The translations under genes and the position numbers were made by a program. Below are positions 33,925 through 42,449 of a stretch of DNA of 64,000 nucleotides, piece by piece. The notes under the pieces were generated by a model, which did no database searches, was not told where the DNA came from, and saw only the letters and a list, made by a program, of their open reading frames with translations. How positions within the stretch are numbered: position 1 is the first letter of the stretch; each line of letters starts with the position of its first letter. The stretch covers positions 1-64,000 of the forward strand of contig CAILUG010000041.1 in assembly GCA_903837345.1 (NCBI GenBank), read 5' to 3'. This DNA comes from an uncultured Gammaproteobacteria bacterium. Its GTDB lineage: Bacteria > Pseudomonadota > Gammaproteobacteria > Pseudomonadales > Pseudohongiellaceae.

Positions 33925-34566
33925 TCAGTGAATGCCGTAATCAACCAGATCGTCGAAATAGCCGGTAACACTCAGGCTTATGGTAACCGGGTGATCATTG
34001 ATATTGAGCCAGAACCAGCCGTGCTCGCCGTCAAAAGGGGCTGTCAGGGTGCCATTGCCGCTGTTGCTTTCCTGGTCTTCCTTGTAGCGGACAAAAAACT
34101 CGGCGCCGAAAGACGGGTCATGGCCGTGGTAATCGGCATACACCTTGTCGTTGTTGCCGACTTGCCAGGAAAACGCCACCACCTTGCTGATATGCATCTT
34201 CACTTTTACTTCGGTTTCCTTGCCGGCCGGAATCGTGATTTGCAGGGTGCGAGTGAGCGGCGGTGCAGCTTCGTCCTGGAACACGGCAGGATTCGGCAAC
34301 GGGGTGGGTTGACCAGCATCGGGAACCGCGACTTCACGGATTTTTTCATTGCCTCCTACCACATCAGTCAGCCTGACGGTTTTGGCAAGAGGGGTGGCCA
34401 TTCTGGTGAGTCCAACGACTTTGCCGAAACCGGTAACGTCGATGCCGTATTCTGCGGGCAGTACTATCAGCAACAGTAATAGTGCAGCAATGGCTGCAGC
34501 CAGCGCTACACTGGCCCACAGGCGAGGCGGAGGAGTCGCAAGAGTTTGTGAAGTATTCAAGTCCAT
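33925..34566 (-). CDS. Single-pass transmembrane anchor protein
   Basis: 213 residues: a short cytoplasmic tail, one transmembrane helix (LWASVALAAAIAALLLLLIVL, residues about 16-36) and a periplasmic beta-rich domain with KVKMHISKVVAFSWQVGNNDKVYADYHGHDP and GEHGWFWLNINDHPVTISLSVTGYFDDL. The repeated aromatic and His residues suggest ligand or metal binding. It lies 46 bases after hupE in the operon. Small proteins of this type are recurrent neighbours of HupE/UreJ-like genes. Function unknown. Confidence 0.8.
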   Translation of the reverse strand: MDLNTSQTLATPPPRLWASVALAAAIAALLLLLIVLPAEYGIDVTGFGKVVGLTRMATPLAKTVRLTDVVGGNEKIREVAVPDAGQPTPLPNPAVFQDEAAPPLTRTLQITIPAGKETEVKVKMHISKVVAFSWQVGNNDKVYADYHGHDPSFGAEFFVRYKEDQESNSGNGTLTAPFDGEHGWFWLNINDHPVTISLSVTGYFDDLVDYGIH

Positions 34567-34612
34567 GGAATGCTCGCGGGCAGGGTGGAATGGATTGATT
34601 GATGAACAAGAC

Positions 34613-35296
34613 TCACGCTGTCAGCAACAGGCCGGTCAGCTGGTAACCGAACAGCACCAGGCCGGCAGTCATGATCGCCATGTTGGTGGCAAAGGCGCGG
34701 TTGAGAAACGAGGTACTTTGTCGCCACCAGCTGAACAGCAAAAGAATCAGAGCCAGTGCGGTGAATTGCCCGAGCTCTACGCCAATATTGAAAGCAATCA
34801 TGTTGGGCACCAGTGCATCAGGTGACAGGTGCAAGTCCTGCAATTTGGTGGAAAGGCCAAAGCCGTGCACCAGCCCGAACAGGAAGACGGCAGCCTTGGT
34901 ATTGATGCTGAATCCCAACAGGCGGAAACCACCCACATTCTCGAAGGCCTTGTAAACCACCGACAGTGCGATCACGGCATCCACTGCGAAAGGATTGACG
35001 TGAATTGAGGCAAGCACACCGAGCAGCAGCGTAATGCTGTGTCCAAGGGCAAACAGGCTGACGTAAATCGCCACATCCTTGAGCCGGTACAGGAAGAAGA
35101 TGACACCGGCCAGAAACAGCAAATGATCGTAACCCGTCACCATGTGCTTGGCGCCGAGATAGAGATAGGGAATGAACTGCAAGCCACTCACACTTTCCAG
35201 ATAGCGGGCATCACTGGCTGCCACACCATGGGCAAGCAGCGTGGTTGGCAACAAGCCGCACAGCAACAGCAGTGTTATCCGCCACCTGCTGTTCAT
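34613..35296 (-). CDS. HupE/UreJ-like membrane protein
   Basis: 227 residues with a signal-like N-terminus and about six to seven membrane helices. The family signature GAKHMVTGYDHLLFLAGVIFF is at about residue 45, followed by SLFALGHSITLLLGVL and FLFGLVHGFGLSTKLQDL. The His-rich helices resemble HupE and UreJ, which move nickel or related metals, but there are no hydrogenase or urease genes here. The ATG overlaps the cytochrome stop by four bases (ATGA), so translation is coupled to the octaheme cytochrome. Confidence 0.87.
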   Translation of the reverse strand: MNSRWRITLLLLCGLLPTTLLAHGVAASDARYLESVSGLQFIPYLYLGAKHMVTGYDHLLFLAGVIFFLYRLKDVAIYVSLFALGHSITLLLGVLASIHVNPFAVDAVIALSVVYKAFENVGGFRLLGFSINTKAAVFLFGLVHGFGLSTKLQDLHLSPDALVPNMIAFNIGVELGQFTALALILLLFSWWRQSTSFLNRAFATNMAIMTAGLVLFGYQLTGLLLTA

Positions 35297-36573
35297 TGCC
35301 CGACTCGCCAGGGCGATACATTGGACCACAGCAACAATTGCTGTTTGGCCCATTCAGTGTTCTTTTCGGCGTGGCAGGTTGTGCACGGATTGGGAATCTT
35401 GAATTGCTCTGTTTCCGCAGGCGAAATGAAATGGAAGGTGTGACTACGGACATTGACGTTGGCAATGGTCTTGGCAATTTGCGGCATGTGGCAACTGACG
35501 CAGGCGCTGCCCTTGCTGTCCTCCGCATGATGCGTGTGCTGGGCCAGCGTAGTGCCGGTAGGGCCGTTGGGCGAGCCCGGGGCATGACAGCTCAGGCAAA
35601 GTGAGTTGCTCATGGCAGGTTTGAGGGTGTCGGCATTGTTGCTGGTGCCATGCACATCGTGGCACGACCAGCAGGTGACGCCATGCGTAAACATTGCGCT
35701 CTGCACAAAGTCATTGGCCTGCATGCGGTTTTTGTGGGCTGTTCCATCCTGCCAATGCGTGAAGCTGTCTTCGCCCAGCTTGTGTTCTTCCAGTTTCCAG
35801 ACATCGCTTAGCTTGTCGCCTGGCAAATATCCTACCGGCCAGTCGTAATACACCCCTTTGATGGGGTTCTGGCGCGGCTGGCCCTGGGAATGACATTGCA
35901 TGCATACATCCACCGCCGCCATTGGATCGAGATGGGCCGGATTCACGATGTTCACACGCGTGGGTTTGGCAGCGTGCTCGCTGCCGGGGCCATGGCATTT
36001 TTCGCAGCCCACATTCCATTCGGTCACCTGCTTGGTGACGATGTTGTAATTGGTGGAATGACAACCGTCACACAAGGGGCCGGTGGGGCGCTGCTCATTG
36101 GGTTCCGGGTAGAACGCCGTCCACCAGTCAGTGCCCTTGGCTGCGTGATAGGCAGCCCAGGTGTGATTCTGCACATCCCATTGTGCGGGCTGGGCAAAAT
36201 AATCATCACCCCGTTTGGTGAAATAGCGTTGTTTCCATTTGCTGCCGTACATGAAGGCTACATCTGCCAGTGAAAAATTCACCAACGGGTCCTTGGTGCC
36301 GAAATTTCCCAGCACTTTTTCAGGATGCACTTTGGGATCAACCACCACATTGGCCATGCGTGTCTTTTGCCAGCGTTCATATACCTCGCCATGACATTCC
36401 CCGCAGGTAGCCGACCCGACGAAAAGGGCCGTGTGATTGCCGCCAGTGGCCGGGGCTGCAACTTTTGCCTGGGCCAAAGCCATGGTGGGGAGTGCCAGCA
36501 TGACGGCCACACCGAAGGCGGCCATCACTGCTGTCTGGATTCGCAGACAGAATTTTCCATCCGGCTTGTTCAT
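35293..36573 (-). CDS. Octaheme c-type cytochrome
   Basis: 426 residues with a signal peptide (AAFGVAVMLALPTMALA). Eight CxxCH haem-binding motifs: CGECH, CDGCH, CEKCH, CMQCH, CWSCH, CLSCH, CVSCH and CTTCH. The layout resembles cytochrome c554/NrfA-related multihaem proteins (tetraheme plus NapC-like pairs) used in periplasmic electron transfer or reduction of nitrogen, sulfur or metal oxyanions. No catalytic CxxCK is seen. The ATG at 36573 has GAGGGA five bases upstream. It lies between chrA and hupE and is probably co-transcribed with both. Confidence 0.92.
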   Translation of the reverse strand: MNKPDGKFCLRIQTAVMAAFGVAVMLALPTMALAQAKVAAPATGGNHTALFVGSATCGECHGEVYERWQKTRMANVVVDPKVHPEKVLGNFGTKDPLVNFSLADVAFMYGSKWKQRYFTKRGDDYFAQPAQWDVQNHTWAAYHAAKGTDWWTAFYPEPNEQRPTGPLCDGCHSTNYNIVTKQVTEWNVGCEKCHGPGSEHAAKPTRVNIVNPAHLDPMAAVDVCMQCHSQGQPRQNPIKGVYYDWPVGYLPGDKLSDVWKLEEHKLGEDSFTHWQDGTAHKNRMQANDFVQSAMFTHGVTCWSCHDVHGTSNNADTLKPAMSNSLCLSCHAPGSPNGPTGTTLAQHTHHAEDSKGSACVSCHMPQIAKTIANVNVRSHTFHFISPAETEQFKIPNPCTTCHAEKNTEWAKQQLLLWSNVSPWRVGQ

Positions 36574-36615
36574 GGGGTCCCTCATCGCGGCGGGTGTTAC
36601 ATGATGGAACAGTTG

Positions 36616-37944
36616 TTACAAAAAAACATTTATTGCCAGCCCGCTCAATGCGCAGGCGGCAATTACCTGCATCACGCTGCGTTTGTAACGGATCAGTGCT
36701 ACAGCAGCGGCTATGGCGATAATAGCTGTTGGCCATTCAAAACTGCCAGTGAAACCTTGTGGCCACAGCACGTGGTAACCGAAGAACAAGGCGAGATTCA
36801 CAATCACACCCACTACTGCAGCAGTAATGGCAGTGAGCGGTGCAGTGAACTTGAGGTCGCCATGGGTCGATTCAACCAGCGGGCCGCCAGCCAGAATGAA
36901 CAGAAACGACGGCAGGAAGGTGAACCAGGTGACCAGGGTTGCAGCTAATGCTCCGGCCATAAACGGAGCATCAGCTCCGAGCAGGTGCTGGCTGTAACCA
37001 CCGACAAAGCCGACGAAAGCCACCACCATGATCAGGGGGCCGGGTGTGGTTTCGCCAAGGGCGAGTCCGTCGATCATCTGGCCCGCACTGAGCCAGCCAA
37101 AGCCGGCAACGGCACCCTGATACACATAAGGCAGCACTGCATAAGCGCCACCGAAAGTCAGCAAGGCTGCTTTGGTGAAGAACCAGGCCATCTGCGTGTA
37201 GGTGTGTTGCCAGCCAAACATTAACACCAGCATTGCCATCGGCAGTGACCACAGCAGCAAGCCGGCAATGCCGATTTGCAGCAAGCGCGGCCAGCTGAAA
37301 CGGGCATGGGCTGGTGTCGGAGTGTGGTCATCAATCAGTGCCGCGCCATAATGCTTGACGGCTTTGCCATGGCCGCCACCGGCCCTGAACTTGTCAGGTG
37401 CGATGCGTCCACCGGCATAACCTGTCAGTGCAGCCAGCGCCACAATCAGCGGAAACGGCGTGTTCAGCACAAAAATTGCGATGAATGCCGCTGCTGCAAT
37501 CGTCCACAGCCACCAGTTCTTGAGTGCACGGGAGCCGATACGATGTGCAGCTTGCAGGACGATGGCTGTCACTGCCGGCTTGATGCCGTAGAACAGTCCG
37601 GCAACCAGCGGCACCGAACCAAAGACGAGATAGATCCACGACAATGCAATCAGGATGAACAGGGACGGCAGCACGAACAGCACACCTGCGATGATGCCGC
37701 CGAGTGTGCGGTGCATCAGCCAGCCGATGTAAGTGGCAAGCTGCTGTGCCTCGGGGCCGGGCAGCAACATGCAGTAATTGAGTGCGTGCAGGAAGCGTTG
37801 CTCGGAAATCCAGCGCCGTTTTTCCACCAGTTCCTGATGCATGATCGCGATCTGGCCGGCCGGGCCGCCGAAACTGACCAAGCCGAGCTTGAGCCAGAAG
37901 CGGAAGGCTTCGCGCAAACTTGGATTCGCGGGCGGGATGGTCAC
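36616..37944 (-). CDS. chrA: Chromate transporter ChrA (two-domain)
   Basis: 442 residues with two homologous CHR halves. First half: FGGPAGQIAIMHQELVEKRRWISEQRFLHALNYCMLLPGPEAQQLATYIGW; second half: FGGAYAVLPYVYQGA and LALGETTPGPLIMVVAFVGFVGGY. About ten to twelve membrane helices. ChrA exports chromate from the cytoplasm by an ion-coupled mechanism; some members transport sulfate. Follows cysB by six bases. Chromate enters cells through sulfate transporters, so linkage to the sulfur regulator is biologically coherent. Confidence 0.95.
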   Translation of the reverse strand: MTIPPANPSLREAFRFWLKLGLVSFGGPAGQIAIMHQELVEKRRWISEQRFLHALNYCMLLPGPEAQQLATYIGWLMHRTLGGIIAGVLFVLPSLFILIALSWIYLVFGSVPLVAGLFYGIKPAVTAIVLQAAHRIGSRALKNWWLWTIAAAAFIAIFVLNTPFPLIVALAALTGYAGGRIAPDKFRAGGGHGKAVKHYGAALIDDHTPTPAHARFSWPRLLQIGIAGLLLWSLPMAMLVLMFGWQHTYTQMAWFFTKAALLTFGGAYAVLPYVYQGAVAGFGWLSAGQMIDGLALGETTPGPLIMVVAFVGFVGGYSQHLLGADAPFMAGALAATLVTWFTFLPSFLFILAGGPLVESTHGDLKFTAPLTAITAAVVGVIVNLALFFGYHVLWPQGFTGSFEWPTAIIAIAAAVALIRYKRSVMQVIAACALSGLAINVFL

Positions 37945-37950
37945 ACCAAC

Positions 37951-38895
37951 TTACCGTTTGCCGCTTGCCGCCGCACTGGCTGGTGGGACTTTCATGGTGC
38001 ACAACTGTATGAAGTGATCGGCAAAGTGCCGCTGCAACTGGCCTTCACGCACGCCAATGCGGGTCAGGTTGGCCGGGAACAGGTGCGAGCAATCGAGCCG
38101 GCGCAGGTTGAGATCGCGCTCGGGATTGAAGGCCATCGAAGCGACAATACCGATACCCATGCCAAGTTCCACATACGACTTGATCACGTCGGCATCGAGT
38201 GCGGACAGCACGATTTCCGGGGCCAGCCCGGCTTCCTGAAACGCCTTCTCGATGGAGGCGCGGCCTGTGAAGCCCGAGTGGTAGGTGATGAGCGGATACG
38301 CAGCGATCATGTTGATTGTCAGCTGCTTGCCGCTTTTGTGCAGCTTCGCCACCTGTTTTTCCAGCGCATGGCCGGCCGGTACAATCACCGAGTGATGCCA
38401 GCTGTGGAACGGAAACGTCAGCAGGCCTTCCACGTTGCCGATGGTCTCGGTGGCGATGCCGATATCGGCTTCACCCGCCAGCAGCATTTGCGCGATTTCC
38501 TGCGGACTGCCCTGGTGCAGATGCAACTTCACCTTCGGATACTGCAGACGAAATTGGGCGACAATGTTCGGCAGCACGTAACGTGCTTGCGTATGCGTGG
38601 TGGCCACCGTGAGATGGCCCTGATCCTGCTGGCTGTACTGTTCGGCCAGACTCTTGATGTTCTGGGCGTCCAGCAGCATGCGATCGACGATCTTGGCCAG
38701 TTCACGACCCGGTGCAGTCATGCCGAGCAGGCGTTTGCCCTTGCGCTCAAACAGTTCAATGCCCAGTTCATCCTCAAGATCCTTGATATGTTTGGACACG
38801 CCTGATTGCGAGGTAAACAGCTTGTTGGCCACCTCGGTCAGGTTGTAGTTGGAACGCACCGTTTCACGGATGATGCGCAGCTGCTGGAAATTCAT
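37951..38895 (-). CDS. cysB: CysB/Cbl-type LysR regulator
   Basis: 314 residues. N-terminal winged helix NFQQLRIIRETVRSNYNLTEVANKLFTSQSGVSKHIKDLEDELG; the TSQSGVSKHI recognition helix is diagnostic of CysB. The effector domain (about 95-300) has TTHTQARYVLP and GEADIGIATE. CysB activates sulfate assimilation and responds to N-acetylserine and sulfide. Here it heads a putative operon with chrA and the octaheme cytochrome, and its upstream region carries the 29-bp motif (copy 3), so autoregulation is plausible. Confidence 0.94.
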   Translation of the reverse strand: MNFQQLRIIRETVRSNYNLTEVANKLFTSQSGVSKHIKDLEDELGIELFERKGKRLLGMTAPGRELAKIVDRMLLDAQNIKSLAEQYSQQDQGHLTVATTHTQARYVLPNIVAQFRLQYPKVKLHLHQGSPQEIAQMLLAGEADIGIATETIGNVEGLLTFPFHSWHHSVIVPAGHALEKQVAKLHKSGKQLTINMIAAYPLITYHSGFTGRASIEKAFQEAGLAPEIVLSALDADVIKSYVELGMGIGIVASMAFNPERDLNLRRLDCSHLFPANLTRIGVREGQLQRHFADHFIQLCTMKVPPASAAASGKR

Positions 38896-38950
38896 TTCAT
38901 ATCCTCAAATCATTCCCATCCTGCATTTTGCCGGGGTGCTGCTGCAGATT

Positions 38951-38979
38951 GAACCATTAAATACTGCTTTGCTTAGCTG
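38951..38979 (+). promoter_or_regulatory. Shared 29-bp motif, copy 3 (upstream of cysB-chrA operon)
   Basis: GAACCA, nine variable bases, then GCTTTGCTTAGCTG. It lies 56-84 bases upstream of the cysB start, in the 110-base gap after oxyR. Confidence 0.77.
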
Positions 38980-39005
38980 TTTTACTGCTGAAGCAGCCAA
39001 TATCT

Positions 39006-39875
39006 TCAGCCGCTGCGCAACACCTGCGCCAGTTTCTGCCACAGCGGCAACCGCCAGTCGCTGTGCCGGAACACCAGGCCGATTTCGCGCAACGGGGGGT
39101 GCCTGAACGACAGATAGCGAATGCCGTCCTGGCTGGCATGAATTGCCATGGCCGGCATCAGCGTCACCCCAAGGCCGCCTATTACCATCTGCCGCAGTGT
39201 TTCCAGGCTGCTGGCGCGAAATGTGGTGTTCTCGCCGGCGCCGGCCATTTGACAAACGGACAGTGCCTGCTCGCGCAAACAATGGCCTTCCTCCAGCAGC
39301 ATCAGGTTCTGGCCTTGCAGGTCTTCAAAATCGATTTCCTTGCGGCGTGCAAGAGTATGGTTGGCAGGCACTGCCAACAGGAACTCTTCTTTGCAGACCG
39401 GGATTACATCCAGCTGTTCCCTGGTGACCGGCAATGCCACCAATACTGCATCAAGTTCTCCCTGTTGCAACTGATGCAGCAGCATCTGGGTTTTTTCTTC
39501 CACCAGGAATACACGCAGGTCAGGCAGTTTCTTCTTCACCTTCGGCAATACCAGTGGCAGGAAGTAGGGGGCCAGCGTCGGGAACGCGCCCAGCCTGATA
39601 TCGCCTGCCAGCGGGTTGAACTGGCTGCGTGCCAGTTGTTTGAGGCCATCGGCCTCGGCCAGCATGCGACGTGCGCGCACTGCCATCTGCTGGCCAACCG
39701 GGGTGAGCCACACGTTGCGGTTGTCACGCTCAACCAGAGCCACACCCAGATACTGCTCCAGCTTCTTGAGCTGGGCACTGAGTGTGGGTTGGGTGACATG
39801 ACAGGCTTCGGCGGCCTTGCCGAAATGCTTGTGATCTGCCACTGCAACGAAATATTCCCAGTCACGCAGGTTCAT
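39006..39875 (-). CDS. oxyR: Hydrogen peroxide sensor OxyR
   Basis: 289 residues. LysR winged helix (MNLRDWEYFVAVADHKHFGKAAEACHVTQPTLSAQLKKLE) and an effector domain with the two redox cysteines in GHCLREQALSVCQ, spaced eight residues apart as in E. coli OxyR (Cys199/Cys208). Activates peroxide defence genes when the disulfide forms. The start at 39875 is fixed by the conserved N-terminus. An OxyR consensus half-site lies ten bases upstream of it, suggesting autoregulation. Confidence 0.95.
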   Translation of the reverse strand: MNLRDWEYFVAVADHKHFGKAAEACHVTQPTLSAQLKKLEQYLGVALVERDNRNVWLTPVGQQMAVRARRMLAEADGLKQLARSQFNPLAGDIRLGAFPTLAPYFLPLVLPKVKKKLPDLRVFLVEEKTQMLLHQLQQGELDAVLVALPVTREQLDVIPVCKEEFLLAVPANHTLARRKEIDFEDLQGQNLMLLEEGHCLREQALSVCQMAGAGENTTFRASSLETLRQMVIGGLGVTLMPAMAIHASQDGIRYLSFRHPPLREIGLVFRHSDWRLPLWQKLAQVLRSG

Positions 39876-39884
39876 GCTTTCACC

Positions 39885-39899
39885 ATAGATAGTATCTAT
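39885..39899. promoter_or_regulatory. OxyR-binding half-site
   Basis: The 15-base sequence ATAGATAGTATCTAT matches the OxyR element ATAGnTnnnAnCTAT at every defined position. A weaker second copy begins seven bases later (ATGATTATGCGGTAT at 39907-39921), the spacing expected for an OxyR tetramer. It lies between oxyR and the divergent permease. Confidence 0.8.
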
Positions 39900-40024
39900 C
39901 GACAGGATGATTATGCGGTATTTCACGCGAGCTGTGTCAATCCACACTATTTCTTCAATGTGCTTGCGGCCCAACAGTGATTGGGCAATGATTGCCGGAA
40001 CCCCTAGCTGGAGCCGTTAGCCGT

Positions 40025-41461
40025 ATGAATTATTTTCGTGTGAAGTCACTCGACGACATTCTTGCCAGTGCGGAAAGAAAGCCGCTCAAACGCCAGCTCA
40101 ATGCCTTTCACCTGATCATGCTGGGCATCGGTGCTGTTATCGGCACCGGCATCTTCGTGCTTACCGCAGTGGCAGCCAACAAGGCTGGCCCCGGCATGCT
40201 GATTTCGTTCGTGATCTCCGGCTTCGTCTGCATGCTGACTGCGCTGATTTATGCGGAAATTGCTGCCATGGTGCCAGTGTCCGGTTCCGCCTATACCTAT
40301 TCTTACGCCGTGCTGGGAGAGGTGGTGGCCTGGACAGTGGGTTGGGCACTCATCCTCGAATATGCAATTGCTGCCGGTGCGGTCTCTGTGGGGTGGGCCG
40401 GTTACATGAATGGCCTCCTGCACAGCAATGGCTGGGGTTTGCCGCTGGCACTGACCGCCGGGCCAGCCGATACCATCACGTTGCCCGACGGCACCATCGC
40501 CCATGGCGGATTCAATCTGCTGGCGTTTCTGGTGGCGTTGTTTGTGACCTGGCTGCTGGTGATCGGCACTTCCCGCAGCGCCAAGTTCACTGGCGTGCTG
40601 GTGATCGTGAAGATAATCGCGCTGACTGTTTTCATCATTTTGGCCATGCCCGCTGTGCAAGGCATCAATTTCGAACCAATGCTGCCCAATGGCTGGGGCA
40701 CGCCACTGTCCGGTGTGGGCGTGCTGGGTGCAGCCGCTTCCATCTTTTTCGCCTATGTCGGTTTTGATGCGGTATCGACTGCAGCCGAAGAAACCAAAAA
40801 TCCGCAGCGCAACATTCCGATCGGGCTGATTGGTTCGCTGATCATCTGCACCATTTTCTATTTGCTGGTGGCTTATGCCGCCATTGGCGCGATGGGCGCG
40901 CAGCCTGGCGGCGAGCTGTCGCATTCCAAGGAACCGCTCGCATTCATTTTGCGTCAGCTGGGCTATCCGTTCATCGGCAATGCCGTGGCGCTGTCAGCGA
41001 TACTGGCCTTGCCGTCGGTGGTATTGATGATGATTTATGGCCAGACCCGCGTGCTGTTCAACATGTCCCGCGATGGTCTGTTGCCGGAAGTGTTGTCGAA
41101 AGTGCATACAAAATTCCATACCCCGCACGTGGTGACCATGATCACGGGCAGTGCAGTTGCCGTGTTCGCTGCGATTTTCCCGGTGGATGTGCTGGCTGAT
41201 ATTTCCAATTCCGGCACCTTGTTTGCGTTTCTGGTGGTCGCCATTGGGGTGATGGTGTTGCGCAAGACCCAACCGCAGCGTGAACGGCATTTCAGAACCC
41301 CGTTCCTGTGGGTAGTGGGCCCGCTGGCAGTGGCAGGTTGTCTGCTGTTGTTTGTGAGCCTCGGTGCCTACACGATCAAGCTGTTTTTTGGCTGGGCCAT
41401 TGTGGGGCTGGTGGTGTACTTCAGTTATGGCCGCCGCCGCAGCCATCAGGGCAAACTCTAG
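40025..41461 (+). CDS. APC-family amino-acid permease
   Basis: 478 residues with about 12 membrane helices. LIMLGIGAVIGTGIFVLTAVAANKAGPGMLISFVISG is the substrate-gate region of the cationic amino-acid transporter (CAT/YfnA-like) branch; later motifs are PVSGSAYTYSYAVLGEVVAWTVGWALILEY and YVGFDAVSTAAEETKNPQRNIP. Imports an amino acid, likely coupled to protons; the substrate is uncertain. The ATG at 40025 is preferred over an in-frame start at 39992. Divergent from oxyR, with the OxyR site in between. Confidence 0.92.
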   Translation: MNYFRVKSLDDILASAERKPLKRQLNAFHLIMLGIGAVIGTGIFVLTAVAANKAGPGMLISFVISGFVCMLTALIYAEIAAMVPVSGSAYTYSYAVLGEVVAWTVGWALILEYAIAAGAVSVGWAGYMNGLLHSNGWGLPLALTAGPADTITLPDGTIAHGGFNLLAFLVALFVTWLLVIGTSRSAKFTGVLVIVKIIALTVFIILAMPAVQGINFEPMLPNGWGTPLSGVGVLGAAASIFFAYVGFDAVSTAAEETKNPQRNIPIGLIGSLIICTIFYLLVAYAAIGAMGAQPGGELSHSKEPLAFILRQLGYPFIGNAVALSAILALPSVVLMMIYGQTRVLFNMSRDGLLPEVLSKVHTKFHTPHVVTMITGSAVAVFAAIFPVDVLADISNSGTLFAFLVVAIGVMVLRKTQPQRERHFRTPFLWVVGPLAVAGCLLLFVSLGAYTIKLFFGWAIVGLVVYFSYGRRRSHQGKL

Positions 41462-41468
41462 CCCTCCA

Positions 41469-41487
41469 GCCGGGGCTTGATCCCGGC
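41469..41487. terminator. Hairpin between convergent permease and apbE genes
   Basis: GCCGGG (41469-41474) pairs with CCCGGC (41482-41487) across a seven-base loop. No clear T-run follows, so it is only a weak candidate for a bidirectional terminator. Confidence 0.4.
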
Positions 41488-41538
41488 AAAATGCGTTTGC
41501 TTGCAGCCAGGACAGATGCAATGTCTGAACCCGGGCAC

Positions 41539-42444
41539 TTATGGTACAAGCAAGCTGCCGCCGCAGTTTCCTGTCACATCAATCCAAAGATAGTCCAGGC
41601 CAAGTTCCTGCAACCATTGCGGCCCTGCCGCATCTTTCAGCATAGCGATGGTGGAGGCGCTGCCGGCGACCACGCACAAATCAGCGACCACGCTGACTGC
41701 TGCCAGTTTTCGCACCGGCCAACCGGTGAGCGGATTGAGAATATGGCTGTAACGCACACCATTATGGGTGAAGCAGCGCTGGTAATCGCCGCTGCTGGCC
41801 AGCGCACCACTTTGGAGTTCCAGTGTGCAAAGCGCGCGCGAGGGATCTGCAGGATCGCTGATGCCGATACGCCAGGGCGAGCCATCGGGCTCGGGTCCGA
41901 CCACGCGGATATCACCGCCGAGATTGACCAGGGCATGCCGGATGGCGTGCTGCTGACAAATGGCTGCCGCGCGATCGGCCGCATACTCCTTGACGATGCC
42001 ACCCAGATCCAGCTCGAGGCCGGGCAGGGGGAAATCCAGACGAGGCCGCTGCCATACGAGTTTGTCCCAACCGACGTACTTGAGGAGGTTCGCCACTGTT
42101 TGGGGCGCAGGCAGCAGGCCTGATTTGAAGTCCCACGCCCGGCGTAAAACGCCGGACGTTATATCGAACAATCCGCCACTTTCACGATGACAGGTTTCGG
42201 CATAATCCAGCAGTTGAGCGGTTTCACTGTCCACTTCGACGCTGCCGCCTTTGGCAGCAATGTCATTGATGGCGCTGAGGTCACTGTCAGGGCGATAACG
42301 TGAATATTTGGCTTCCAGCCGCTCTATATCGGCAATTACCGCATCGGAAAGGGCACGGGCTGCAATCGCAGAAACTGCATGGAACCGCAGTTCGCAGGCG
42401 GTTCCCATGGCCTTGAAACGGGTTTCGAACAGTTGCACCGGCAT
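41539..42444 (-). CDS. apbE: ApbE-type FAD:protein FMN transferase (second copy)
   Basis: 301 residues, homologous to but clearly diverged from the ApbE at 19957-20889. Motifs: KYSRYRPDSDLSAINDIAAKGG near residue 52, GGLFDITSGVLRRAWDF near 92, LDLGGIVKEYAADRAAAIC near 143, NLGGDIRVVGPEPDGSPWRIGI, LASSGDYQRCF and SHILNPLTGWPV. Again no signal peptide. It follows the sensor-kinase gene by five bases on the same strand. No obvious flavoprotein target (NqrB/C, RnfG, urocanate reductase-like) lies in the window. Confidence 0.92.
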   Translation of the reverse strand: MPVQLFETRFKAMGTACELRFHAVSAIAARALSDAVIADIERLEAKYSRYRPDSDLSAINDIAAKGGSVEVDSETAQLLDYAETCHRESGGLFDITSGVLRRAWDFKSGLLPAPQTVANLLKYVGWDKLVWQRPRLDFPLPGLELDLGGIVKEYAADRAAAICQQHAIRHALVNLGGDIRVVGPEPDGSPWRIGISDPADPSRALCTLELQSGALASSGDYQRCFTHNGVRYSHILNPLTGWPVRKLAAVSVVADLCVVAGSASTIAMLKDAAGPQWLQELGLDYLWIDVTGNCGGSLLVP

Positions 42445-42449
42445 ATCCT

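Noticed and set aside
34613-35296. Nickel supply for hydrogenase or urease by the HupE-like protein
   Set aside because: No hydrogenase or urease gene is in the window; the context points to the cytochrome and ChrA.
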